Below, one piece after another: positions 12,671 through 21,830 of a stretch of DNA of 64,000 nucleotides (position 1 is the stretch's first letter; the number at the start of each line of letters is the position of its first letter). Below the pieces are notes generated by a model, which was not told the DNA's origin, ran no database searches, and saw nothing but the letters and a program-made list of their open reading frames with translations. Made by a program: the position numbers and the translations under genes. Location: the NCBI RefSeq assembly GCF_001723175.1, contig NC_064656.1, positions 2,356,001 through 2,420,000 on the forward strand, read 5' to 3'. The DNA is from Penicillium oxalicum. Taxonomy: Eukaryota > Ascomycota > Eurotiomycetes > Eurotiales > Aspergillaceae.

Positions 12671-13612
12671 ATGTCTTACTACGACCCCTATGCTCGTCCA
12701 CCCTCGGGCCCTCCAGGTCCTCCCGGCCCTCCCGGTCCCTATGATCAACGCCCACCCTACGATCAGCGTCCATCCTACGATCAACGGCCCCCTGCACCAT
12801 ACGACCAACGCCCACCATATGACCAACGTCCACCCTATGACCAGCGGTCCCAATATGACCAACCCCCGCCAGCACCTGCCTACGACAACCGGCCCACCTA
12901 CGACCGCGCCGCCTACAGTGCCCCACCCCCCATGGCTCGTCCTCCTCCCGGTCCCCCTCCCTCTCTGCCCATGGGCTGGCACCAGGAATGGGAGCCCACC
13001 ATGCGGCGCGCCTTTTGGGTCGAAGACGCTACCGGCCGCGCCCAGTGGGAGACGCCTCAGCCGGGCGCCAGTCAGGGCTACTACAACGACGGGTCACGCA
13101 GTGTGCCTCCTCCCCAGGAGGGCGGAGCCGCAGCCGGCTTCTATTCACCTCCGCCGGGCCCACCTCCCATGGGCTATGATGCACGCGGCTACGGAAATGG
13201 ATATCCGCAGTCGCCGCCTGCCGAAGAGGAGAAGAAGAAGAGTAATGCGGGCAAGTACCTGGCGATGGGAATGGCGGGTCTGGCGGTGGGTGGTATTGCT
13301 GGCGCGATCATTGAGCATGAACATGGTAAGTGATAATGTGTTTATTCCACTCTCTCATCCCGCCATTTATTATTGCTTCAAAGTGGGGGATAGGTGGAGT
13401 GATGAGATTGTGTCGAAATTGGGGAGAGACAGTCGGGCTAATTGTTTCCTTTTTTTTTCTTCCCTCGTTTTCTAGATGAAGAGAGCAGTTCCGATGAAGA
13501 GAAGCGTGAAGAAGAGCAAGAAGAGGAGATCCAACGGGCTCGTCAAGAGGCTTATTACGAGGGACGTGTCGACCAGGCCGAGGAGGATGAGGAGGACGAT
13601 GATGGCTGGTAA
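12671..13612 (+). CDS. Proline-rich WW-domain protein with YDQRPP repeats
   Basis: Exons 12671-13325 and 13476-13612 give 263 residues. The N-terminus is a Pro/Tyr-rich region with six YDQR units and a YDQP at roughly residues 24-66. A compact WW domain follows: LPMGW with W104, aromatic W117, W127 and P130, matching WW spacing although the first strand is atypical. After another Pro/Gly segment come KKK, a Gly/Ala-rich hydrophobic stretch (about 195-213, glycine-zipper-like) and a very acidic Glu/Asp tail encoded mainly by exon 2. WW domains bind Pro-rich or PPxY ligands; this protein carries both domain and Pro-rich sequence, so self-association is possible. The start is the first ATG after a CT-rich leader, in context ACC-ATG. 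Function beyond domain level is unknown. Confidence 0.88.
12740..12919 (+). repeat. In-frame YDQRPP tandem repeat
   Basis: Tandem 18-24 nt units encode YDQRPP/YDQRPS variants, fading into YDNRPT and YDRAAY. Codon variation between units (TAC/TAT, CAA/CAG, CGC/CGT) shows the array is old and held at protein level. Confidence 0.85.
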
Positions 13613-15215
13613 ATGGGAGGGATATCCCACTGCCGGCGCATGTCTGCGATGCAGGAGATGAATCGGGGTCATGGTTGGGCTATCCATCAGGATTGATGGT
13701 CCTATATGTCGTGAGCTCTTTTTCTTGTTTCTGCGGTATATGGCTACTCGTTAGGGATTCGGGCGTCGAGTTGAAATGAGAATTGGCGCTGCATGTTTCT
13801 TTTCTTTTGGTGTCTTTTTGTTTTGTTTTTACTTGCATGGTAGCGGCTCAGGGTTGATATGCATTGCACTGAAATGGGTCATCCAATCGATCACCTCGAG
13901 ATTAATTTGTTTTGGTAAAGCGCTGCCCTGTGTAGATCCACGGGGATGTGGTATTGTGTTACTTTGGGAGACCTTTCCATCAGTGGACGTTGATCCATTG
14001 ACTTTTCAAGAACTTCAAAACAACCTTCACCTGCATCTGTTTATACACAAAAAGCCTCTGTATCTCTCAGTGCTTTTCTTACTCTCGCAAGAAGTGGATT
14101 TCTCGGCGGGGGTTGCTTCTAATATTGCTTCCTTCCAGCTCTACTTCTGTGTACACGTGTGGAATGAGGAGTTTGATACCGTTCCGAATATCCGAGTGAG
14201 TCGACGCCGCCCTCTCGGCTGACGGCGACAATCACCCGGTGATTCGGTGCTGAGGAACAGTTTTCACATTTGCATGGAGTTTCGGATCAAGTAATTCTAA
14301 TCACTGTCCAGAATCCATAGATCTAAAGATCCCAGTCTCCCAAGCAATATCTACCATGTCGTTGCTCCATAGGGACAAAAAGGACATTCCATCTCTACCT
14401 TTGTCCATTTGATATAATTAATTTGGACGATCGTCTCAATCCGCGTCATCCGGTAATCCGAACTTGTCCTTCTTCCCCGCAACGCGCATGATGTCCCGGC
14501 CCCTTGCGGTTTCGGACTCACCGATAATCCGGGGGTGTCTGTGCGACAGACTCACCTCCTCCCAAACACCGGGTTCTTGCTTTCCTCTTCCTCTCCCCTC
14601 TTGTAGTACGCCCTGGTAGAGCGCTGTTATTCTTCAAGTCAAAATCTATATGCAATCAACGAGATGCCGACGCCATGACAGATGATCACACACACAACGC
14701 CCGTCAAGAATGTATACTGAACACGAACCGACTCGACTCAACTCGCCCAGAGAATCATGTGCCTCTCTATTTTGACGGTTGACGGTTCAGCCCGGGCCAG
14801 TTGACTTCTGAGGGCGCGACCCCGCCTCCTCTTGGGGCAGTCAAGAGAGCAGATGAGGAGAATGTTTCTGTGGATATGTGATTCTTGGTCATATATGATT
14901 GAGAGGAAGAAAGGGATTGAGTAAAGTACCGGTACTAGAAAACAGCCCCGATCAGGACACTCGCCCACGTCGGATACTTTTCTTTTCCGTATGTGTGGGT
15001 GGGTGTGAATGTGTCGACGGCTGTCTTGATTCTCAAGTCAAAGTACCCAGATTCAAGGACGACTTCACAGCATGTTTACACGATGTACTCCCATTTGTGT
15101 TTACATGAAAGACTGTTGTCTACATCAAGCTATTTGGTCTATTTAATATCATTCTCATTCTGATTTGGTGATGTTTTTCTTGATTTTCTATGCATCTTGG
15201 GATGAAAACCACACT
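13613..15215. other. Intergenic (convergent 3' regions), no supported gene
   Basis: Lies between the converging WW-protein and ribonuclease genes. A 148-codon ATG frame at 13776-14222 begins about 160 bp after the WW-protein stop, is Phe/Leu/Ser-rich and probably lies in its 3' untranslated region. Nothing else is recognisable. Confidence 0.5.
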
Positions 15216-15713
15216 CTAGCAAGAGACAAAGTTGTTTCCGCTCGCACCCGTGTGCGTAATCACACCAGCCAGCTCTTCGTTGTCGTTGAAAATGACACGG
15301 TCCGCACCCGGTGAGCCCCCGGTATACGTCTTGCCGCTCTTGAGGATGGGGAATTCATAGTATGTGCCGTCGACGGGGAAGTCAAAGCCCTCGTAGTTGT
15401 TGTACTTGTGGGGGTAGCTGTTCTCGGACGAGCCGGCCGAGTAGAGATCGAAGCCGGCGTTGAGGGCGTTGTTCACGGCGCTGCTGGTGTAGCACACGGA
15501 GCCACAGGTGTAGGCACAGGCACGTTCAACGGGCACGGCGAGAGCGGGAGAGATCAGGACGGCGGCAATGGCCAGGATCTAGGAGAAGAGGCATTCTGGT
15601 TAGCAGAGGTCGTGTCTTTCAGATTGAGATGTTTGTGCCTAGGGGAGTTGCTCTGGCTCCATCAGGTCGCGGTGGGAGGTAAGTAGTAGTAGTAGTACCT
15701 GAGTGAACTGCAT
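15216..15713 (-). CDS. Secreted guanyl-specific ribonuclease (RNase T1/N1/F1 family)
   Basis: Extracellular endoribonuclease that cuts RNA 3' of guanosine. Exons 15713-15699 (MQFTQ) and 15578-15216 give 125 residues. Residues 1-19 form a signal peptide ending in ALA, followed by VPVER and a mature protein beginning ACAYTCG. The mature chain tracks RNase T1 closely: [14 protein letters not shown] carries the Tyr and His corresponding to T1 Y38 and H40; YYEFPI carries the general base (E58); GGSPGADRV holds R77; [11 protein letters not shown] holds H92 and F100. Cysteine positions suit the family disulfides. All catalytic residues are present, so it should be active. The donor of its 120-nt intron sits in a GTACTACTACTAC microsatellite. 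The gene stands alone, consistent with a nutrient-scavenging enzyme. Confidence 0.95.
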
Positions 15714-16994
15714 CTTGAAGGAGGTATATAGATATGTCTTTTCTTCTGCTGCTTTGTTTCTCTCTTTCTGATTCAAAGAGGGCGGGATAGAAGGAAGAGT
15801 TTGAAAAAGGTAGACCGGTGACGTTGGATCTCGAATAACCCTGTCTGGTGTAACGAAGTCTTTCCTGCGTGATCGTACTCCAAGATAAGAGGAGGAGATC
15901 CTCTGCTCTTTATATACACAACCTTTCTGCAGATAGCGCCGTCGTCCCCTCCCCCCTCCCCCTGTATCAGCATCAAATATGCAAGGATCTCCATTCGTCG
16001 TCCCCAAATCTTTCCACCAACCGCCCGCTAAGAGCCAAAAGATCATCAACGTGCATGTATCATGTTCCTTCACACCGAAGATTCCATCTCATCCGCTTGG
16101 TTCCCATCTCTCCAACCATCCCCCAATCCCTCACTCAATAAACTTCACTCCTCCTGCGTCAAACTAGACTGCAACGGGAATATTCACCGATCCCACGCTC
16201 TATCCAATCCTTGCCAAGCGTCAGACAAACACCATCAAGTAAGGCAAAAGAGCGACATTGCTAATTCCCACCCGAGCAGCCCATCCCGACACGACGTGAA
16301 GGTACAGATCATGATTGGCGTCTCAGCTGGCTTCAGCGTGGTATCGGGGCGCCCTCCCGTGATTATTCAAAGGGAAAAAGATCGACCTGTCGCTAAACAC
16401 CTTCAAATCAAAGTTTCGGGCCACCCGTCCCCTTCCCTTTTTGGGTGATCAGATAGACGCATCGTGAAGACCTTCGGCCGTCTTTATCGGACCAATCAGA
16501 TCTGTGCACTCGGCGCACGATGTCAATAGAGTCGTTGGCGGATCTCGCATTTGTTTAAATGGTGGGGAAGGGACGGGTCGGTCGGAGTTAGAAGGCGGTT
16601 TCCTGTGGATCTGCATGTGGGCGGGTTTGAAACTTGAATGGTTAGCTTGTTAGCTTTGTCTGAATGAATTGGTCGGTGGGGGGGGAGACAAAAAACACCC
16701 AAAACACAGACATGTACACCGAAGATACCATCAAGTAGGGAGCCGTAGAGGAGAATGGTGAAATTCAACCACAAAAGAAACAAATATACCGAGGTAGTAA
16801 AGACCTTGTGGGCGGATGACCTACGATCCTCTCCCGCGGAGAGGGGGATCGCGGCGTCCCGTCGGATCTCCGGGATTCGAGATTCCTTCAATTGGTCATT
16901 TGGTCTCGTCTAAGAAGCTTGGCGTACTGGAGCAGACCGGTGTTTATCACCGACTACACCCAGAGGCTGATTCAGGTTCACCCCTTCGCGCAGA
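15714..16994. other. Ribonuclease promoter and downstream end of the snoRNA host transcript
   Basis: Contains the minus-strand ribonuclease promoter just above 15713, with a TATAAAGAG-type element (minus strand) near 15905-15915. It probably also holds the terminal exon of the non-coding host transcript from the right. No coding frame is convincing. Confidence 0.4.
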
Positions 16995-17108
16995 TCTAAT
17001 CCGGGGATTGCGGGCATGACCAAATTAGTCAAGTATGAGCGGGATTCGTTCAGGAGAGAGTGGTCAAAAATTAAAAGAAAATGTGAAGGGGAAAATATAA
17101 ATATGTAA

Positions 17109-17189
17109 GGGCCCTCAGAACCGGAAGCAGTGTCCGCACGTTGTGAGAAATATCTCAGATAGGACCGACCTTTTCTCATCACAGGGTCC
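17109..17189 (-). ncRNA. Box C/D snoRNA candidate 1
   Basis: Minus-strand box C GTGATGA (17182-17176), internal box D' CTGA (17158-17155) and box D CTGA (17118-17115). The flanks GGACCC and GGGCCC can form most of a terminal stem around the boxes. It lies about 53 nt after a GTGAGT 5' splice site. I could not assign an rRNA target with confidence. Confidence 0.7.
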
Positions 17190-17451
17190 TCAGAAAGCGT
17201 CCGCGATGTATTGTTTTTTTTGTGCCGTGATGGAACTCACTTTGTTTTGATCGCATGTCAAAGGATCCCCTAGGTGATTTTGGACAGACTGCGGTTGATT
17301 GTATTGAGGTCGGGACGCACGAAACGATAGCAAAGTGTCTATGGTCTGTGAGTTGGGTCTATGGTGAGGATATCTGGCTTTGACTATGTTACCGTTCAGC
17401 CAAGAAAGAAGACACGATGGGAGCAGAGCAATCACGAAGAACAAGAAATCA

Positions 17452-17527
17452 GAGCCCTCAGAACAAATCGATCAAAGAGTCCACACCAAATGATGTCGGA
17501 TTGGAATGAGTGCTCATCATAGGGTTC
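17452..17527 (-). ncRNA. Box C/D snoRNA candidate 2 (possible 18S rRNA guide)
   Basis: Box C ATGATGA (17520-17514), a D'-like CCGA (17499-17496) and box D CTGA (17461-17458). CCC before box C and GGG after box D can pair as the terminal stem. Directly upstream of the D'-like box is a guide complementary to ATTGGAATGAGT; the plus strand at 17500-17511 reads this. From memory it is a highly conserved eukaryotic 18S rRNA stretch. By the box D plus five rule the target would be the second G of ATTGG. Intron donor GTGAGT is about 46 nt upstream. Confidence 0.72.
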
Positions 17528-17831
17528 TCAAGCGTGGTTATTCGTATCTCGAACCGAGGGACTTGACTCACGTTCTGGGGAACACGGAGACCCGCACACG
17601 AATTGCTTCGTCTCATAGACGGACAGGTCTTGGTGAATAATCGAATCAAATTTTGACCAGAGCAATACCTGCACTGTGAATCACCAGTGAATACCGAGCG
17701 CTAATAGTCTGTGAACGGGATGTAGCTCAGAGTAAGTGAAGCATATTGATAATCCCTAAAGGAGAGAAGGTAGTTGGTCTCAGCGTCTCATTTGTTTCAA
17801 CATGCACCAAACGGGGTGAGTGTGTATATTG

Positions 17832-17908
17832 CATGCTCTCAGATCAAACGGTCGTTTTGGCATCACTAGATCTCAGCGCCGTTCTCACTGCTTCATCATC
17901 GGGTAACA
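17832..17908 (-). ncRNA. Box C/D snoRNA candidate 3
   Basis: Shows all four boxes: C ATGATGA (17899-17893), D' CTGA (17876-17873), C' GTGATGC (17866-17860) and D CTGA (17842-17839). The sequence next to D' can pair with GCCGUUCUUA of 18S rRNA (recalled from memory) over 10 bp including one G-U, weaker than for candidate 2. A strong donor, G followed by GTAAGT (17944-17939), lies about 40 nt upstream. Confidence 0.75.
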
Positions 17909-18157
17909 TCTGGTTGGTTGCTCGCTCGATGGCGCTGGACTTACCTATCAATTGTGTACTAGAAATCCCATCAGTCCGATGCAGCAAGCTCGAGCATGTT
18001 CAACCTGATCAAGTAGTCTATCAAGAAGAGCGCACTTGAATGGTGTGAAAGACCTATGAGATATCCAGTGAGCCTGGCCAAGGGTAGTACAGTTCAACGA
18101 CAAGGAAGAGAGATCGGGTAGTCATAATGTGACTTGATCAAGTGCCATAGTCAACGG

Positions 18158-18230
18158 AAGCCCTCAGATGAAGAAATTGGTTCACATCGATGAATCTCAA
18201 AAGAGGATAATTGGCTCATCACTGGACCTG
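18158..18230 (-). ncRNA. Box C/D snoRNA candidate 4 (possible 25S rRNA guide)
   Basis: Box C GTGATGA (18222-18216) and box D CTGA (18167-18164), with short pairing flanks (TCC/GGG). The guide immediately before box D can pair with GUGAAGAAAUU, which I recall as conserved 25S rRNA in the region targeted by yeast snR63; the identification is tentative. It is a diverged duplicate of candidate 5, sharing an internal TTTTGAGATTYATCGATG block. Its upstream splice donor is the only weak one in the set. Confidence 0.7.
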
Positions 18231-18421
18231 AAGGGATCTCTGGCAGTATGTTCCGCAAAGAAAAGGTCGTTGACCAACATAAGTATTGTCCAAGAACATC
18301 TCGGCTGTATGCGAGACCCATGAGATAATCATGGAAGTCTGACCAGTGGGAATTAGACTCAACCATTCAAAGAAAATTGGGGGGATTCTGTTCAACATGC
18401 ACAAGTGCCAGATTCAACGGA

Positions 18422-18496
18422 AACCCTCAGAGCAACTCAGTTTTTTCGCATCGATAAATCTCAAAAGAAAGCTTATTCGACTCATCATTGGGCCCA
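18422..18496 (-). ncRNA. Box C/D snoRNA candidate 5
   Basis: Box C ATGATGA (18488-18482) and box D CTGA (18430-18427), with a second CTGA at 18440-18437; GCCCA before box C and GGG after box D give a short terminal stem. The GTAAGT donor is 44 nt upstream. It shares the internal block and flanks with candidate 4, so the pair arose by duplication, but the guides beside box D differ. Target unknown. Confidence 0.7.
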
Positions 18497-18540
18497 AGAG
18501 TATCTTTGAAGGCATGTCTCGCAAGGACCAGACTTACTTG

Positions 18541-20143
18541 CTTTCTGTCGATATGAAAGCTTCTGGGCAGATAACATCTTTCCAATGAAACCCTATTTCT
18601 CTGTTGTCCTTGCAAAATAGTTGGTCAGCTAAATCATACCAAAGATGAGAATAAGCATTGTAGCGAGATGGATAAGGACACCACTGCGCATCCTCATATT
18701 CAGCATCTTATCTTCACAAGCAAGAGTTCAAGTAGACCAAAAGCTAATTATTGGATCTAATGGCAGGGCCGCACAGGAATGAACACACACCAGGACAATG
18801 CAGCTTACTTGAACAGAGTTTGATGTTGTTAATACTTCAAGACCTTCATCTTTGGTTGGTGGGGTCCACTGACAGAAAAGCACCGGTTGAGATTCAGCAT
18901 ATGGGTAGCTGCAGGCATGCAAGAAAAGCCTTGAAACCATTCAAAGACTCACCGGGTATGAACATGGATGCAGAAAACTGTCAAAGTTGACAGATCTAGC
19001 GCGTATAAATGAACGTAGATGCTCTTACCTGGCTATTTGACGCGATTTGAGGTCGTCATAGGTGACCTCTCAAAGATACTGGTATGGTGTGATATCGGAA
19101 AAGAATTGTCCAGGAATCAAGAGCAAGGTCAATCATCTTTTTTTGACAGGAGAGCAGTCCAGTAGTAAAAAGTGAAGACGTGAAGTGAACGATAATATGG
19201 ATGACGGTATGGTCAAAGTTGTAGCGAGGTGTCTCAGTGGATACTGGAATGTGCTGAGCTCTAGTTGATCAAGATCATTGCAAAAATCTAACGCGTCAGA
19301 GACAATCACTTATCAAAGACAGGATTAACATTAAAGTTGTAAGGACGAGCTTGAAATAATTTATTTCTTAGCTGCTGCTCCCGAAATAAGCGAGTCTACG
19401 CGCAAACAAATTACAATCTCGAAGATTCCAGATCTTGTCCATCAAGCCAGAAGCAAACACGATGCCCCTTTTAGGGTATATAAACGAGATCGCCTAAGGC
19501 TTGGGTGGTGATAGGTGATTCTGCTCATGACTTGGCTCAGGAAGTAACGAACATGTCAATCTGTTTCAAACCCATTGGATGCTGTGATCCTGCATGCCAG
19601 GTCTCAAATTAGCTCAAGAAATCTAGCACAGCGTCAGTTCCATATAGTCTCGGACGATCTTTGCAATTCTAGATTTCAGTTCCAATCATGGATTCAGATC
19701 GAGTGAATACACTTTGGAGCACCAGACACTGGTCCCTAGATGCTACTTTGGTGGTATCGAATCAGTCAAAGGCAAACATCAACCTCCATCTGTCTATTTT
19801 GGGATGCGTAAGCGAGATCACCGCAGGCTCTGCATCATGACTGGTGATTCTATACCTAGGAGTTGCAAAATGGTCACCAATTCTCTCGGAACTACAGAAA
19901 ATTGTGATCTTGAACGCAATATTTCGAATCTTATTTGGAAATTGAGCAAAGCCTTGGTGAAATATGGCCTCAAGCGCTGTTTGAAATTTCATACCCTAAT
20001 ATAAACGCTGGCATCAGATCGAGTGGACACAAAATTAAGCCCCAAGTATAGGTTCATAGATTCTACCTCTACGGCAAAGATCTCGGTTAACAGATCAAAC
20101 CTGCTAGCGTTTCACGTGCTGTTGTTTGCGGTCTCTGGAAGAT
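18541..20143. other. Gene-poor stretch with old duplications; likely 5' part of the snoRNA host
   Basis: No coding frame is supported. Minus-strand splice donors at 18952-18947 and 19028-19023 suggest further host exons, but I found no RTGATGA/CTGA pair downstream of them. Two segments near 19431-19545 and 19755-19865 are diverged copies of each other. Confidence 0.4.
19431..19865. repeat. Pair of diverged direct repeats about 325 bp apart
   Basis: Copies at about 19431-19545 and 19755-19865 share GCAAACA, a GGG followed by TAANCGAGATC, a CC..AGGCT block and a later GGTGATTCT. They are separate from the five snoRNA repeats. On the minus strand the right copy has ATGATGC and a distal CTGA, a weak box C/D resemblance that the left copy lacks. 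Confidence 0.5.
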
Positions 20144-20212
20144 TATAAAAAAGCCCTTCTTCCCCAGCTTTCTCACTTTTTCTTCTCCTTTTTTTTTCTC
20201 AATTATATCTTC
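20144..20212 (+). promoter_or_regulatory. Possible plus-strand promoter (TATA box and CT-rich start region)
   Basis: TATAAAA at 20144-20150 is followed by an almost pure T/C stretch to 20212, the usual pattern at a filamentous-fungal transcription start. A CACGTG palindrome lies about 30 bp upstream. Downstream there is no protein frame of quality, only the CAYC-rich repeat tract and a splice-like pair (GTATGA near 20966, TTTCAG near 21058), so a plus-strand non-coding transcript is possible. Confidence 0.35.
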
Positions 20213-20289
20213 TCTTGAGTGTTTTGTCTATATCAAATACTCTCTCATCTCCAATGCCTCTTATCATCAGCATATCTTGCATCCTTGAT

Positions 20290-20730
20290 ACCTCATCAAC
20301 ATACATTCATCCACTCAAGAACCACATATGACATCTCAATCACATATGTCATCCACCACACCATACCTCATCGACATACCACGCCGCGTCGGTACATACA
20401 TCCACCACACAGTACATCAACGACATACCTCACCTCACCAACATACCACAACTCATTGATACATACCTCATCCACATATGTCATCCACCACACAGTATAT
20501 CATTGACATACTGTACACCATCGACATACCACACCTCATCCATACATATGTCCTCCACACAGTATATCAACAACATACATCAACCATATATGGAACCTCG
20601 ACAACAGGTCATATCTTCGATCACATAAGACACTCTGTCACACGATACATCATCCACATACTGCATCCTGTCGACTGCAATCTGTCCATCACATATGACA
20701 TTTCAGCAACATACGACGTATCATCCTCAT
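20290..20730 (+). repeat. Degenerate CATCNACATAYC-type repeat tract
   Basis: About 440 bp of imperfect short units built on CATACCTCATC, CACATATGTCATC, CACCACACAGTATATCA and CATCGACATACC. Some longer units recur, for example CACATATGTCATCCACCACAC near 20341 and 20473. No long frame beyond the low-complexity one. Confidence 0.8.
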
Positions 20731-21239
20731 GCAAATTGTGGACGTACTATCCAGAATGATCGGACAAGCACATCAACATCCAACAATTTTCATATTCCAA
20801 CTCGAATTTGCACCACAACCAGAATCTGCGATATAAACCCACCTGAACAGCATTTATGCAAATTTCGACTCACTGCTGACTTGGCTTTCATGTCAACACC
20901 ATGCACAAGAGTCTCATCATACTCATCCAACATAGCAACATGAATATATCACTTCAACCAGACAAGGTATGATCTTCCCCTTTCTGAAGAGACTGGAAGC
21001 CTTGGTTTTAATTTTTTTTTTTTCTCTCTCACCCAGGTGCCTTGCGTCTTCCTTTCAGATCTCACATACACTCCTCACTGTGACACAGGCCCTTGTGATG
21101 CCGCGGAACATGGGTATGGGTATCCCGCAACTTTACTTGACACCAGCCAAGTATTCTTCCTGCTCACCATTCGCTGAGTGGTGGTAGTTGCTCGGATAAT
21201 GGGCGGGGTTCCGCGGTTACATATGCCGCAATTTGATGA

Positions 21240-21830
21240 GTGGCGCCTTATTTTTTTACCTTCAGGGCCTGTGTCACTCATCTGTTCATGCTTCTTTCCC
21301 CCCCTATTCTTCCTTTCCATTACTTTCTCTGTTTTCTTCGTTTTACTTTATCATTTCCGATTGCCATCTCCTACCATTTCAGCGTCACCTTACTCTCAGT
21401 TTTCCACCTGCATCACTTCCCTCATCCTTACCCAGCACTCATTTGTTATCCTCGTCATTTTACCCCATTTTTGCTATGCCCTGTATCCATTCATTGCATT
21501 CCATATCCCACTTGTTATCCTCACTGCTTTATCGTTACCCTTGACCCTCATGGTTACACCCTTATCACTATGTACCTTGCTCTCTCCCTCATCATTACCT
21601 TCATCATTACCTTCATTATCCCCCCATGCTTTCACTCACATTCTTATTCCCATTCGTTCTTTTCCATTTTCATCCTCATTCTTACCCTCATATCACTCCC
21701 CTCATCTTTATCCTCATCCTTACCATCTATCTTACCACCAGCGCTCCTCCCATATCCTTACCATACATCATTATCACTCCATCAATACCAAACCTATTCT
21801 TATCCAACTTTCCCACTCCACAGTGTAATC
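21240..21830 (+). repeat. Pyrimidine-rich, strand-skewed tract (TCAT/CCTCAT-like)
   Basis: Nearly 600 bp dominated by T and C with scattered A and very few G, enriched in TCAT, CCTCAT and TTACC words. All three forward frames stay open for long distances only because stops are rare in such DNA, giving unnatural Ser/Leu/Pro/His-rich products. Confidence 0.75.

Larger units (their letters stand above)
16995..18540 (-). ncRNA. Non-coding host transcript with five box C/D snoRNA introns
   Basis: Read on the minus strand, this stretch alternates short exons with introns of similar length. 5' splice sites: GTAAGT 18537-18532, a weak GTCAAC 18274-18269, GTAAGT 17944-17939, GTGAGT 17571-17566, GTGAGT 17240-17235. 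Matching 3' splice sites: AG at 18340-18339, 18055-18054, 17757-17756 (or 17710-17709), 17360-17359, 16997-16996. Introns are about 190-245 nt, and internal exons 18338-18275, 18053-17946, 17755-17572 and 17358-17241. Each intron holds a box C/D RNA about 40-55 nt after its 5' splice site. The exons show no continuing open frame, so the host looks non-coding, like animal snoRNA host genes. More 5' splice-like sites (GTGAGT 18952-18947, GTAAGA 19028-19023) suggest it begins further right. Splice sites are predictions by eye. Confidence 0.65.

Noticed and set aside
13776..14222. 148-codon ATG frame after the WW-protein gene
   Set aside because: Position fits the 3' untranslated region of that gene; T-rich, no recognisable domain.
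17548..17566. tRNA T-loop-like CTCGGTTCGAGA on the minus strand
   Set aside because: No matching acceptor, D or anticodon stems around it; it lies within a predicted host intron.
17100..18550. Protein-coding or transposon explanation of the repeat cluster
   Set aside because: No long frame on either strand, no terminal repeats or target duplications; the conserved parts are exactly the box C, box D and stem flanks.
17100..18550. CRISPR-like array
   Set aside because: Repeats are long, diverged and unevenly spaced, and the sequence is clearly eukaryotic.
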